Shown here one piece after another: positions 1 through 13,964 of a stretch of 64,000 bases of DNA (its first letter is position 1; each line of letters starts with the position of its first letter). A model generated the notes under the pieces. That model ran no database searches, was not told the origin of the DNA, and saw only the letters and a list, made by a program, of their open reading frames with translations. This DNA is from Montifringilla adamsi (Eukaryota > Chordata > Aves > Passeriformes > Passeridae), in contig JAGGNK010006559.1 of NCBI GenBank assembly GCA_017590115.1, forward strand, positions 5,749,642-5,813,641, in the 5' to 3' direction. The position numbers and the translations under genes are program-made.

Positions 1-884
1 CTAGAGGCAAATCCTTAGTGGCACAATACTGGGGCCAATACTGTTCCACACCTTCATTAATGACCTCAGTGATGGGGCAGAATTCACCCTCTGTAAGTTC
101 ACTGGTGATATAAAAGAGAGGAGTGGTTGATACACCAGATGGTCATGCCACTGTTGAGGGACTTTGGCAGGAGAACAGGGCAGACAGAGACGTATGTCAT
201 GAAGGGAGAGTACAGAGTCCCACACACTGAGGAATAATTCCAGGCAGCAGCACACACTTGGGGCAAGAGGCTGGAAAACAGCTTTGCCAAGGAAGACCTT
301 GGATTCCTGGTGGATAACAAGCTGTCCCTGAGCCAGCAGTGCACCCCTGTCCCAATGAAAAGGCCAACAGTGTCCTGGGCTGCATTAGGAGGAAAGTTGC
401 CAGCAGGTAAGTGATTCCTCCTGTGAATTCAGCACTGATGGGACCACACCTGGCATGCTGGGTTCACCTCTGGGCTCACCAGTAGGAGACAGATTTTGAC
501 TTTCTGGAGCAAGTCCAGCTAAGGGCCACTAGGATGATGAAGGGATGCCAGGATCTCTCATATAAGGAAAGGCTGAGAGAGATGGGATTGCTCAGCCTGG
601 AGAAGTCTCAGGGGTAACTTATTGATTTATATAAATATCTTATGAGAACGAGTGAAAAAGACAGGGCCTGGTTCCTGTCAGTGGTGGTGCCCAGTGATGA
701 GAAAATAGTCAAAGAATACTTTAAACTGCATGAAATTCCAACTGAACATGATAAAATATGTTTCTACCATAAAGGAGGCCTAACACTGGATCAGGTTGCC
801 CTGAAGGGTTGTAGACACTCCCTCTGTGGAGAAAATCACGGTCTGACTAGACATGGGTGAACAATTGGGTTAGGCCTGAAGGTC
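1..884 (+). mobile_element. CR1 LINE, 3' part of ORF2 and 3' UTR (degenerate)
   Basis: The start matches the CR1 reverse-transcriptase C-terminal region as I remember it: a TTCATTAATGACCTCAGTGATGG-like opening, GGCTGCATTAGGAGG, then GGAAAGGCTGAGAGAGATGGGATTGCTCAGCCTGGAGAAG. It runs off the left edge of the window. Frames are broken by many indels and stops, so it is a dead copy. Its tail resumes at 1033 after a nested insertion. Confidence 0.8.
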
Positions 885-1032
885 ATAGAATCATAGAGGA
901 TCCTGGGTTTGAAGGGACCTTAAGTATCACCTAGTTCCAACCCCGCTACCATGGGCAGGGGTGTTACTCACGAGATCAGATTTCTCAGGGCCCCATCCAA
1001 CCTGGCCTTCAACACTTCCTGGGGTGCCATCT
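885..1032 (-). mobile_element. CR1 LINE 3' fragment nested in another CR1
   Basis: Begins with the complement of the CR1 3' tail (TCATAGAATCATAGAGGATCC) and continues with a TTGAAGGGACCTTAAGTATCACCTAGTTCCAACCCC-like stretch and CCATCCAACCTGGCCTTCAACACTTCC, all in the minus sense. It splits a plus-sense CR1 tail between GAAGGTC and TTCTAAC. Confidence 0.75.
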
Positions 1033-1062
1033 TCTAACTTCATCCATTCTGTGATTCCGTAA
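1033..1062 (+). mobile_element. Terminal 3' tail of the interrupted plus-strand CR1
   Basis: TTCTAACTTCATCCATTCTG followed by TGATTCCGT is the plus-sense CR1 3' end. It completes the element that stops at 884. Confidence 0.7.
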
Positions 1063-4000
1063 CAATGGATATCATCCGGCTGGTCTGTTCCACAGATTTA
1101 GGGATGCTTTTTTATTTCATTACCACCAACAATGGGTTGTTTTAATCAGATAAAATTTTGCAACTGGATTGTAACTGGAGGTTACGCTTCCAATGAAGAG
1201 ACTGATCAGGATAAGGGAAGGAATCAGCCATGACTTCCAGTTTAATCCAGCCATTTCAGTGTCTAATATATCACCTCACTTGGTGTCAGTCAACAGACAC
1301 AGTCTATCCCATGATTTCACAAGGGCAATCAAGCAATGGTCACATAGTAACAAATTTGGAGAACTCTGTTGGCATTGTCTGTGACCTTAGCTCACCACTG
1401 TGAAAGATAAGCTGCCCACAGGGCAGTAGCCAAAGAGCCCAGCTCAGCAACAAGAGCCCTTTATAAGAAACATGGACAAGGTTAGGAATGAGGAATTGCA
1501 AGGCAGAACTTTCATCACAGTAATTTTGCTGGACTACTCCACAGGGAGCCATAGAGAGAGCTAGGGAGCCTCAGACAGCAGACATTCCAGGATCCATAAG
1601 TTTGTAAATACTTCCCCTGAACCAAAGTCCCCCTTCAGAACACAAGTAAACTTTAGGAAAGTCTTAAATCCCATTTTATGTGGCTTAGGACCATTTCTTA
1701 TTAGAGCTAGGAAGACTAGATATAAATCTCTGTCCAAAACAGTAATCCTCTTATATTTCATTACTAGCACCACAAGCCTCTGTGAAGTGGTCTCTATCAG
1801 ATCCATAATAACACTGAGTTGTGGCTAAGCTCTCTATCCCAAGTTCAGTTACAGCAAACCCACTAACACATTAAATCTGTGCCTGCCTTTGATTTATTAG
1901 TACTCCCTAAGCCTTTCCACAGTCAGGTATAGGTCTGAGGCAGCAGCTAGCAGCTGAAAAGAAAGGTAAAAGATATTCTAGCATCACATTTCTGCTGTGC
2001 CTGACTATGGGAGCACTTCATTTCAGGCTATGTTATCTTAACAAGCTGCTGAAGATAGCTCAAACTAATCTGTTATTTTGACTTCTATGAATTGGATAAT
2101 GTATAACTCCTGGCTGAGAGCTGGTAACTAGCTACAGGGGCTCTTCTGTTCCATCTATGGGAAAATTCAAACAGCTGAATGAATTCAAGATGATTTTTGT
2201 CCTAACACAATTCCTAAGTGCTCACATGGGCAATTACCGAGTTGCAGGTGTTGGCCATGACTAACAGATGAGGAGCAGCTAAGGACAGCTTCCAACTTTC
2301 TCCTCTTGGTTCCTCCATGTGTTCTGATCTGCTCAGCAGGACGCTAACCCTATTTCTTCCACTGGGTTGTGAAATTTGCACTTAAGATCGAAGGAGAGCT
2401 TGACTGGACTAAACTAGTCAGGTTAGACTAGTGTCTTTGTCTTTCGATTGCCTGGGGCATAAAACGTCCTGTGCTGGGACTGTATACACCCACTCAGTGG
2501 CTCTACTGCCTTTAAAAAAAAATCTGAAGTTTGTTTTAGCCTTTGCTACAGGCAGGAAAACTCAGGTTTTTTTATGGTAACCTATGAAATGAATGACAAG
2601 AATACAAAAGTTTGGTGCTTCATCTCCAGCAAAGTCAATGCATACTTCCTGGGAGATGGCCTTTTCCAGTAGTCACCCCTGTCTGTACCTGCTTATGACT
2701 ATTACTGCACACAAGTTTCCATTGATATACATTTATTTGCTATTCATTCTCCACATGCATATTTCTCCCCTTGCTTTAGCATATGTACAAATTTTTGTTT
2801 CCAGCAAGGAAGCTGGTTAAATAATAGCTCTATACATACTTTTTTTAATATATAAATGGAAGTTTGGAAGTGCTTATCTTCCTTTTAAAAGGATGGTAGA
2901 GTAGAAAATAGTACTCTGCAAATTAAGAACAAATACTTCACTTTTTTTCACACACAGTTTGGTATCAATTACTTTGAAATTGTTCTTTAACTTAAAATGC
3001 CCCTGAGTTCTGCTGTTGCAGCCATGTAACAAAGACACTGTTGACTTGTCCTAGGTAGCCATGGCTATTTGCTGTTGAACTTTTAAGACAGTGCTATTAT
3101 ATTCTACTTGCTTCCTGTAAGCAAACAACAACCTGCAGGAAAAAAACCAAGGATTCATGTGGCATTGTCCGTGTGCTTAAAATGTTTCTCCTCAGTTCCA
3201 ACAGCACCATGCACAGGTTTGTGCCAGTGAATTTGTTCCCACTCAGAGCTCAGTAACTATTTTTAGAATGAGCATTGGATTACGTGACTATTTTTGTTGC
3301 TAGAGAGCCATCTTGTGGTGCATCTTATTAGTAATACATAATAAAATAAATTCTAAAAAACCCCAGTGTATTACAGTTCAGAAATTGTTGTTCATAAAGA
3401 CTCCAGTTGTTTTGCATCTTCCATGTATCTACTCATGGATACTCAAAGCTCCTTTTGACATGGGAATAACCTAATCTCAAATTGCACTTCTGAGTCATAG
3501 CAGTATTTGCTAGGGACTGGGAAAAAGGGAATATTTCACTTCCTTTAAAAAAAAAAATTAAAAGGGTTTGGACTACAAAAAATAGCTACAATTTACAGCA
3601 CAGTTTTATCTCTTCCTAACACCCAATGTACTGATCAAAGCAGAAGGCAGGTGGTCTAGCTCTATTAATGAGATAAATGATTTTTTGCAGCCACAAGATT
3701 TATAAACTATCTTGGAAACAATTTAAATTCAAATAAAAATTGTTGTCACTGAAGTTATATAAAAAATTGATTTTTAAAAATAGCAAAAGTACACATTGAA
3801 ATGTCATCCAGGATGCTGACAGATTACAATGGTTTTTCAGTGGCAAGAACATTTGACATCACACTTCAAATTCCCATTTTCAAATCTGCAGTTAACTGAA
3901 AAAGATCAACACAATTGAACTGGAGTCAATAAACGAAATCAGAAACATCTTTAAATTTTGACAGATTCGTCCTTCCGTAAGATGCAAATCCTTGCACACT

Positions 4001-4590
4001 GCTACATAACAAAATAATGCAACATGCAAAATATCACTGAGCTTCCAAAGACTCAGTGTTTAGAGGAAAGAAAGAAAACAAGTCCTTTGATAAAACAGAA
4101 TGCCTCTATGCATTGAAAATTCCTCCCTGCATCTTTGAATGAGACCCTAACATTTTTTGCTGTATATATATAACTGTTCTCTTGTCCATTAATAACCTGT
4201 AATTATCTATTGTCCTTTCATTGAAAGGAAAAAAGCACCATGTAGCCAAAGATCATTAGTGGTCCACCCTCTGCTATCAGTGAAGTCAGTGAAAATGAAA
4301 AGGTAATTATAGAGGATCTATAGAGTAGTATGTAATGACTAACATCTTTTCTAAAATCATTCAGGTCTAACTTTTTTAAAAAAGCCCACAGTATTATGCA
4401 ATTGCTTCTGCAGAACTTATTTAGTTAATTTCCTTTGCTCGTCTTGTCTGATATTTGTTCCAGGTGGCCAACTGGCTTTCATTAAAAAAAGTCACAGGAT
4501 ATGGACTACTAAAAAATCATGCTGGGGGCAGGGGGAAGCCCAAGGAAAAGGAGTCAATTACAGGGTTAACCCTGAAGAACAGAATAGTCT
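1063..4590. other. Intergenic DNA, no gene recognised
   Basis: AT-rich unique-looking sequence with scattered stops in all frames. I see no exon, RNA gene or clear repeat. Confidence 0.6.
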
Positions 4591-4597
4591 GTACTAG

Positions 4598-4680
4598 ATT
4601 AGAATATTTCCTTTGGGAGGGACCTACAATGATCACCTAGTCTATCTGCGTACCACGAGAAACTGTTTCAGTGCACAGAC
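4598..4680 (-). mobile_element. Short CR1 3' fragment
   Basis: AGAATATTTCCTTTGGGAGG continuing to GACCTACAATGATCACCTAGTC resembles the minus-sense 3' end of CR1-Y type elements (GTTGGAAGGGACCTACAATGATCATCTAGTCC in memory). The fragment fades after about 80 bases. Confidence 0.5.
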
Positions 4681-5369
4681 TGGAGAGAGGGCAGGTCTGA
4701 GTCTCAGAACAATGCTGAATGCTTTCAGCCCAGACTTTCTCTAAGCAAGTAATGAACTTGGAAGTGAAGCTATGAACACTGGCTACAGCTGGAAAGGTAT
4801 TCTCCTTTTTTTCAAATTCCCTAAGAGTTAGGAGTTAATAAACCAAGCAGGGATATCTACAGACCTCATGCTGACATTGCCCTGTACCTTTCTGCATCTT
4901 TCAATCATATCTCCACATGGTTTTCATAGTACAGCTATGAAAAATTAAGACTAATGTAATGCTGTTCCTATTGATAAAGTCACTTCCCTGTTTCCCTTTG
5001 CTCCTTCTTCCTAGACATAGGCTTAATGTTTGATTTTGAGACAATTGCCTACACAGAACTTTCAGCTATTCATTGCATCACTCATCTACCAAGACAGGGA
5101 GTAAGCAAGATCCAATCCAATTGGAACCAGTTGGATCCAATCCAATTCAGACATGCCTGAGATGGCCCCTAAAGAGTTAATCAGGATACAGTGGACAGCA
5201 CAGACAAAACCACATGCCAAGACCATGTAGCCCTGCTGAAAAATACTCAGTGCTGGCAAAGACTGTTGTGAACGGTAATGACTCCTAGTTATAGATGTGT
5301 CTCTTCTGAATCACAGTTCTTTGGACTATGTAATTGCATTTAATTAGGTAATGAGGTCCCCTCTGTAAA

Positions 5370-5700
5370 GCAACTTGTATTCATTATACTCCCTGGTCGA
5401 TCTTTATGTCATCTTTAAACCATCCAGGCAAAGATTCTGTATCATCATCTACACAATTGATTTTAAAAAGAGCATTGAAGTACTTTAATGACCCCTTTGG
5501 AACCTGCTCAAGGCACCCAGCTCTGACAGCCTGGTATCAGCTGCATTTCAAGACCTCTTCAATCCAACTTTAATTCTACATGGTGTGTACACTGGTCATC
5601 CCATGGGACTCAGAACTTTTTTTTTCAGAATGTGCTCTATTATATCAAACCCTCTGGATAATTCCAACACTACTATATCAATACAACTGTCTTGTTCCAT
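5370..5700 (-). mobile_element. Ancient CR1/L3-like LINE remnant
   Basis: Phrases such as GTCATCTTTAAA, ATTGATTTTAAAAAGAGCATTGAAG, AATGACCCCTTTGGAAC and GCTCTATTATATCAAACCCTCTGG follow the order of the minus-sense amniote CR1/L3 reverse-transcriptase region. There, the template recalled is GTCATCTGCAAA, ATCATTTATAAA, GATCCCTGGGG, then CTCTATAATATCAAATGCTTT. The match is by eye and very diverged. Confidence 0.4.
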
Positions 5701-5821
5701 CAGAACCACAGTTCACTATGAAATAAACATGACTGTTTGGAAAGTTCTATTTTCCATGAAATAACACTTACTGACAGTTTATGATGCTATTGTTAACAAA
5801 ATTCATTTTTACTTTGTATGG

Positions 5822-5824
<3 letters not shown>

Positions 5825-5853
<29 letters not shown>
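5825..5853. repeat. Poly(T) run, 29 bases
   Basis: An uninterrupted T run. It is flanked by TTTTTACTTTGTATGGCAA and ACTTTGCATGGGATTT, so an imperfect ACTTTGYATGG repeat borders the run on both sides. Confidence 0.9.
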
Positions 5854-5858
<5 letters not shown>

Positions 5859-7487
5859 GCATGGGATTTAAGCAGATAAGTAGATCCTCAAGTTTCCTTC
5901 CCTTTCTCTAATACAATGCTGGAAATTCTCACTGGCATGTCCTTTGGTTTCCAAGTTAATTTGAAAATTAGTGTAATGAGATGCTTGTTGTGGTGATCTT
6001 GTCATTGCCATAAGGAAGACACCTTCCCTACAAATAAAGGTCTCCACCTTGTAACTTGGGCAACTGTGTGATCAGACACAAGTCTGCTATTTGTGCATAA
6101 AATTCTGAACAGTGGCATTCATTAAGCAGGTCCTTTGGTTGGGCTTGCCATGCATAGCTCAAAATAACACCATTAAATAACTTATGGTTTTCAGGAATTT
6201 AGAATTTAAAGCTTTGACCCCACACAGCTGGGCACTGTTCACTGGGGCAGGCTCTGTCACACTGTCTCTTCCGTACCCCAGACACAATTAAAAGCTGTTT
6301 TTCTAGCAGATCTCTAGAGAAGGAAATGATTAGAAGAAATTAGAGTGTTCCCCAAATCATTCTCATTTTTACTGCTGGGAAAAGAAACGTGTGCTACAAA
6401 GGGCTGACATGGACCAGATGAGCTTGACACTTCCCACCTCCAGTACATAACATTTTCATTTTGACTCTATTTAATGAAGATTACACAGTGCTGCAGTATA
6501 AATAGTGAATGCCAAGTCTCTTGCTCTGAAAAAGGAGAGGAAATCTGCAGCAGAGAAGACTGACTGGATGGCCCCAAACCTGGCAGTGGCTGTCAGAAAC
6601 ACGGATGGGAATATCCTGTGCCTGCTCCACACAGCTGGTAGCAACGTGCACTTCCCAGCCAGTGGTTAGAATGATACACTGATGGGTTTTCTCTGTACTG
6701 AAATTACAGGTGGAAAAGACTAACCTCCCATTAGTTTAAATGGATTTGGGATTTACCACTGAAAAATAGAATGCTGAGAGTGTTTTGATTCATGTTAAAT
6801 TTTCTGGATCATAACATTGTTCTGGGATATATGATCTGCACCTTGCAAATAAAGAGAGGGGAAAGCAAAAGCTGAATATGCAGGGGGTTCATGGTTTCTA
6901 AACTTTGCTTCAGAATGTTACCCATGTTCTTACTATGACATTGCTCCCTTGAGCTCTCTGTCAAATAAATATATGTTCTCTTATGACAATCTTTACATGA
7001 AGTATTACTAGGGAGATATTTTATAGAAGTGATGAATGTCTTCATCTAGACTACTAATTTTCTTTATTTCACTGTTTATTCAAGCATTACTTTTTTTTTC
7101 CAGACCTTGAAAATAATGTACGTACAGCTTCATTCTTAGAGTCATTTCACTGACATGAAGAGAACAATTGCACTTTTGCGACTTTTAATCTAAATCTTTC
7201 CAAAATTTTTGATAATGCTTAGTTCTGCTTTTCAACATTAGTTTCACATCTTTATTATTCTTCCTTCTGAAAAAATGGTCTATTTGAGTCAAAGGAAAAA
7301 TGAAATTTCATCTCTTCTTCATTAGAAAAGAGAAAGTGGTACACAAACACACATAGTAGTAATAACCTGGCTTTCTGCATACTGCATATTTTATTTCAAT
7401 GTTTTCATTTATCATAATATGCTAATATAGGCAAACTATCAATGCTCTTTAATTTTATTTCTTGTCCCCTATTTATTTCTGAACTAG

Positions 7488-8265
7488 TCACAGAATCACA
7501 GAAATGTCCTGAGTTGGAAGTGGCCCACAGGGATCATCAAAGTCCAGCTCCTGCCCTGCACAAGACAACCCAAGAGTGACACCAGGTGCATGAGAGCACT
7601 GTCCAAATGCTTCTTGAACTCTCTGGCTTGGTGCTGTGACCACTTTCCTGGGGAGCCTGTTCCAGTGCCCAGCCAACCTCTCTGTAAAGAACTTTTTCCT
7701 GATATCCAGCCTAAACCTCCCCTGGCACAACTTCAAGCCATTCCCTCAGATCCTGTAACTGGTCAGCACAGAGCAGAGATCAATGCCTGCCCCTCCTCTT
7801 CCCCTCGTGAGGAAGCTGTACGCTGCCATGAGGCCTCCCCTCAGCCTCCTCTTCTCCAGGCTGAACAGACCAAGTGATCTCAGCCACTCCTCATACAGCT
7901 TCCCCTCAAAGCCCTTCACTACCCCTTTGACCCTCCTTTGGACGCTCTCTAAGAGCTCAATCTCTTTCCTATATTGTAGCTCCCAAAGTTGCACACAGGA
8001 CTGGAGGTGAGGTTGCCCCAGTGCAGAGTAGAGAGGGACAATCCCCTCCCTTGCCCTGCTGGCGATGCCCCCCAGGACAGGGTTGGTCCTCCTTTCTCCC
8101 AGGCCACTGCTGACTCATGTTCAACCTGGAAATGACCAAGAATTCTAAGTTCCTTTCCATGGCACTGCTCTCATTCCCCAGGCTGTACATTCATCCAGCG
8201 TTACCCTGCTCCAGCTGCAGAATCCAGCACTTGTCCTTGTTTAACTTCATACGTTTGGTGTTGAA
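7488..8265 (-). mobile_element. CR1 LINE, 5'-truncated, minus strand
   Basis: Starts with the complement of the CR1 3' repeat (TCACAGAATCACAGAA). Read on the minus strand it gives RT C-terminal peptides such as LGLFSLEKRRLRGGL, LLESVQRRVKGVVKGF and [20 protein letters not shown], broken by frameshifts. These are typical of the end of CR1 ORF2. The 5' boundary near 8265 is approximate. Confidence 0.85.
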
Positions 8266-11200
8266 CTTCATACAGCAGTCCATCTTGTAGAACACAGAAA
8301 TCCAGGTTTGTCAAACACAGCGAAACCACAACTGTTTCCATGAAATTTGATGCAGCCATGAGCTTCCATTTGTCTGGGGATAGGTGACTCACATGCTGTG
8401 ACTGCTCTTGGCATTTCATTCTTAAGCATTATTTACAACTATCCTGGACAGGCTTGTTTAAAGCTAGAGATCTGCATTATTTTTTTTTCTATTATAACCA
8501 AGCAGAAAAATCTATTCTTCTGCTCCTGTCTGTCCTTAATCTGCAGTTGCATGTACAGAATTAGCAGGTAATGAAATATATTAGGAAGGATTGACTGTTA
8601 ACCGTAAGAAACCAGCTCTTCCCACGTTGTTTATAAAATAATAGTTGTCGCATTTAAGATGATAATGAGCATCAGAGCTAAAGTGAGATTATAAACTTTT
8701 AAGTGAACTAATTACATTTTTCAATTTTCAGTAATTGCCTGACAGCAAATCCCTCCCGTGCCAGTCAGACTAGAATACGAGGTCTTTTTAGGTGTTCTCC
8801 TTTCTTAAAACACTGGAAAGGCTTTTTGCAGGATTTTCCTGATACCTTTTATTCCCCATGTCAGTAATTGAGGGCTCAAAACTAAGTAGCCAAGGAAAAG
8901 CTTCTCTTAACTAGACAACATAAGCCCTCTACCATATTTTTTAGCTTTATTCTCAGTTATTTGGATTACAGTGGGAAGCAAAAGGCCTTAAATTCAGATT
9001 GATACTATGAATAATTCACATAATTCCTCTAACTTACTATAAAAGAGACTGCAACATTTGCTGCAGTGAATAGGCAGCACCTAGTGGTCTTGAAATGCAT
9101 AAACAGATCACTTTCTTAACAGTAAATTCCAACTTTCTCTGGGATCTAGATCTTTATCTAGAGTGAATTTATCCTTTGGTATTTCACAGAAAAATACAAG
9201 AAAGAAAAAACTCTTGAGTTTTTAAAAGTCGTTGCATACAATAAAGGCAACCCATATACCGACCTCATGCTTTCTAAAAAAATCTGCTACTCCTTATAGT
9301 GAGCAAAGTATTTTAATGTCTTCATCTAGTTGTAATCCTTCCATATTTAAATCGAGGCCTTCAAGTTAATCACAATAATTAGCAATATTGATTATCAAAC
9401 CTCAGAGTTTATTTCTGTTTATTAATCAAAAAATTTGAAAAATATCTAATAATAGCTCTCTGAAATCACTCAGAAAAGTGCAGAATTAAAAGTAAGGAGA
9501 AAACCTGGTCAGTCAACTTATAATAACAACCTAAGCTCCATAAGATTGCATAATTTGAAGCTTTCTTTCACATTTTATTTTATTACAGTAGTCAGAGATT
9601 ATTGGATCATTAGTTTTCATTTTAATCTAAGAATTTGTTTGCATGTCCATTTATCTTCAGGATTTATTTTTTTCACTTTACCAAGTTTCTCATTTCAATA
9701 GCAAATATATTTTACTTTTTGCATTGCTAGAAACAGGATTGAGGTAGATGCGCTTGCATCAGGAAAACTGCTCTGTAAATTTTTTAGTGTATTTCAGAAC
9801 TTTATTGGAAACTTCAACCACAGGGAAAAAAAATAAAGTAGGCACCAGTTTGATTTCATAGATGCTAATGAACATTTTTTGTGAACCAAGGAATTCAGCA
9901 AAATACAGTCCTAAGACAGCTTTCCACTGGGGATGGGGAGCTGCTTACCTTCACAGGACAGACCAGAGCTCCTGTGGCAGACCACACAAACCCATGGCAA
10001 TAGCTAAAGGGTAAAAGTGTTTTAAATAGCTAAAGGTATTCTGCATCCCCAAATTTGTTAGAAAATGAAGGCTGAGTGCCTGCTTCTCCTGCTTACTTCC
10101 TTCCAGTTGTCCCAAGAGTCCCTGCATATGTAGAAGTTAATTTGGTTTCCAAGAAGATGTGGAAAGCTCTTCACTCCTGCCTGAAGAAAGGCATGGATTG
10201 CATGTGTAAAGCTGTTCTCTATGTGCAAGATGTGTCAAAGGAAAACCTACTCAGAAGTGACAGTGATCAGAACGCAGCCTATTAACCCTCACACTAATGG
10301 TACTAGTAAGAAAGTCCCTCCCTCACATAAAATCCTGTTATTGTCTTTGTTCAAATTTAAGTGTACAATCAGGAGGCCAAGCTCTACATGAAATAAATGA
10401 GAATACCTACTTAAAACTGATAGTACAAAAAAGAACTTTCAAAGTTGTTTACAATAGGATTTTTCCTAATTTTTATTTGCTTTCTCGTTGGATACACTGG
10501 ATGATAAATATCCCACGCATGTAAGGAATTTCTCAAAAATGAGGCCAATATGGATGAAATAATGCTAATATTGAATTATAAAGGGAAAAAAATACTAAGG
10601 AACTAAAGCAGGGTGCGATATCACTCAAAATTGCTGTTTTTGAAATCTCAAAATGGGTTCTTGGCCTAGAAAAAAGTTTCTTTCAGTTCACTCACATCGT
10701 AAATAAAATATTCCAGCCTAGAAAGGAACAAACATTAAAAAGGCGGTTTCTTGCTCAGAATAAAAGTTGTTCAGAGAGTACATATAAAACTCACATGGGA
10801 ACTCACATAGAGTACTCACATGGGAATTACAGTGGACCACTGAACTGCAAGGGAAAAACATTCAGAGTTGAAGTTTCTGAAAACAGGAGAGAAAAAGTAA
10901 TTGCTTCTTTTTGAAAAAAAATATAGAAGAGGAAATAAAGAAGTTGCAGATAGATATCTTTTCACGAGCTTATGTGGTAAAAACAGGAGCAATGAAGTTA
11001 ACAAAAGTCACTGACTTATTTAATAAGAGCTTGTCCTAGGATATTAATCTGGGAGGGAGAATTTGCATTCTGCTAGGCACCTTGAAGAAGGTCTATAAAA
11101 CTTTGAGCTCTCTGGGAAAGAAAGGTGTTAGCTATACCCCTGTGCTTAGCATTTCTTCCAATGTAGGTCAGGACTACTATTTCTTGGATCACTCTTCTGA

Positions 11201-13964
11201 AGTGCTATAAATTTTCCAATGTACTATATCAAAAGCCTTTGAAATCCCAATTTTAGACCACTCTGGCATCATAAGCTTCCAGTCCCTGTCTTGTGTTCAT
11301 TTTGACTGCCATCGTCTCAAAAAACTTCTTGCCACCCTTTCCAAAACAGTATATTCCAAGCAGTTTCTGAAGGAAATCCTCAAAACTTAACACATGAGAT
11401 AACCATCCCAAATGTTTCCAGTCTCAAAGAGTACACAGCCAAAATTACCAAGGCCTCACTTTCCCACCTGAAATGTGGACATAACAGTATCCCTTTAGAT
11501 GTGTACTGAAAAGATAAATAAATTATAACAGTAACATAGCTCAGATGTGATGGCATAAGTATCACAGAACAGCCTGTGAGATAGATTGATTAAAGAGACA
11601 TTCAAATTAACTATACTGTTGTAGTCAGTTGAGTAGCAAGATTCCTTCCCCTGGAATAGTGACCAGCCAGTCAATATTCCATCGATATTCTTTAAGCTTA
11701 GAGAGACTGGGTTTGACAGCCAGGGAAGCTGATCTAGCCAACCAGCCCTGTTCTGCCCCCCCTCTCTCCAAAGGAATACTTCATGTATTTTCTTTTAAAT
11801 AATTCTCTAGAAATAAATTCCACCTGGATCAAATCTAGAAGAGCACAAGATGTAGCAGAAGACAAAAACAACCTGTATGAAAAGAAAGAGTTTAGGCCTG
11901 GGGCATGACAGATGACATATACTAAAGGCTGTACAGTGGAAATTCAATGTACAGACACAAAGTGACATCTCCAGGCAGCTTCCCACATTGAACCAAGCCC
12001 CCTTCACATTTTTAAACATAAACACATGTGTTGGCTGCCCTAAGAGTGTCTAGGATGCAGAAGAGTGATGGAAATTTTAGCTACAGTTTGCCCTAAGAGC
12101 ACAGCTGAATCATGTATTAAAATAGCCCTTTTTTCCGTACATATGCTTATTAATCAAATAAGAGAGAGGTTTGGGGGTTTGGGGACTTTTTTTCCCTTTT
12201 GTTTCTTTCCTTTTCAAGAGGATAGAAGCTGTTTTTCTATTTCATCCCTGTAGCAACCTTGTGAGTTCTGCTCCAACTCTTTTTCTGCTGGACAATACCA
12301 ATTTAATTTGTAATGAAAACATTGCAACTCAGACTACACTACCTACTAGCACATCGATTATTTTTCACCAAACAATTACAAGGAAATCAAAATCCCATCT
12401 CTTTCTCTGTTTTTTGAGCTAGTTTTTGATTGGTGGTTTTTTTTCCCCTATGTTCATCTTTTATTTCTGTTTATAAATGAGTTGAAGTGCAGGCCAGGAT
12501 ATCCATAAAAATTGTACAGATTCAACAAAACTTTTTATGTAGTAATATTGGCATATTCTTATGTATATATGTTGGTAATATTCTACTGATGCACATACAC
12601 TTAATACCTCATATATACAGGCTCCCATTTAGGGGAAAATGTATGAACCATACCAATATAAATATCTTTATAAAACTAAGAGAAGTTACATAGTGAATGG
12701 TGAGAGATGCTGAGGGAAAGGTTTGGATTCCAGGAACTTGCTGACATGAAAAATATATGCATGCTTACCAAGACAACCCCACCAAATAGCCAAAGAGATA
12801 AAAAGCAAGAGTGGCAATGGCTCGCAACTGACTGAAGGCACAAAGGAATACACTTCATGTTTGTGGGTTCTCTGCTTTTTCATCAGGAAAAAGCTCTTGT
12901 GCTGAACAAACTATGCAAACCACTCAAGGCTATGCAATTAATGCCTGGTATTCACAGCTCAGTTCATTTAATGAAGGACTGAAAGTATTAAAGTTGCCGA
13001 ATATTTGTGTGCAGGCACAGGAATGAGGTGGTCAGCATAGATTTGCTTGAGTTATCTTGCTTGAAAGTGAATTGGTAGCACACAAAATAACAACTGCAAG
13101 TGAGGCTGCTCTAATGACCAACAGTGAATGTGCAGGAACAGTCTATAACATACCTAGTGGCCTGCATCCTTTAGGAGGAACAGAGGAGTCTTGAGGATCT
13201 AGCAGAGTTAGAGATTTGGAAGAACATTGTAATTCTAGAGGATGGACCTAAGGGATAAAAAAATCCAACTAAAACAACAAAATCGGTTATCTTTTTATGA
13301 TTCTCTACTTGCTAGATTAACTCACTCTCAGTGATAAATTGCCCCTTCAAACACCCAATTATAGTATTACATACAATCAATAAGGAGAGGGTGGGCTGAG
13401 TGTAATGCACAAGAAGTGTTGGGATTTATATGTTTTTTGTTTGTTTGCTTTAAGGTTTAGACCATTCTACTTGTTTGAAGAACTGCCAGTTTTTCTTGTA
13501 ATGAAAATTAGTGGCAATTAAGAAAAATGTTAAATTGGTTCTAGTTCTCATTTTGTTTGTGGGGTTTTTTTAATTTGCTTATTTGGGGGTTTGTGTTTGG
13601 GGTTTTTTCTATTTTTGTTTTTCTGTTGTTCTTGGAAACCTAGCCTCACTATCAAATAGCCTCACTTGGCCAAGAAAATTAGCTGTTGAGAAAATCATTC
13701 CTGTATGGCAATGGTTTCCTAAACGTACCACCCAATTTCACATTCCCATGACGAATTTTCTTAGCTTACAAATGGTAGTGAGAATTTAGGAAATGTGACC
13801 AAATATTCTCACATCTCCACCAGCTTTGACTGACTGTGCCTCTCATGTTCATAATACTTTATCCTACATGTAGATTTCAGATTCACTCAAGACTATTAAT
13901 CCCTCGTATGTCTGGAAGAGAAGCTGTGGGTGCCTCAGCCCTGCAAGTGGAGATTGCTCCTCCT
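8266..13964. other. Intergenic DNA, no gene recognised
   Basis: AT-rich. Noted only: a possible ancient CR1/L3-like stretch at about 11150-11360, a short direct repeat ACTCACATGGGAA near 10789 and 10814, and G/T-rich strand-asymmetric tracts at 12166-12230 and 13553-13625. No exon chain was seen. Confidence 0.55.

Larger units (their letters stand above)
4681..7487. other. Intergenic DNA with an ancient CR1/L3-like remnant and a T29 run
   Basis: Mostly AT-rich. It includes a 14-bp direct repeat GATCCAATCCAATT (5109-5122 and 5134-5147), a degenerate CR1/L3-like stretch (5370-5700) and a T29 run (5825-5853). No gene was recognised. Confidence 0.55.

Noticed and set aside
10076..10285. 69-codon plus-strand open frame preceded by a pyrimidine-rich AG
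   Set aside because: No homology recognised, no partner exon, and within chance length.
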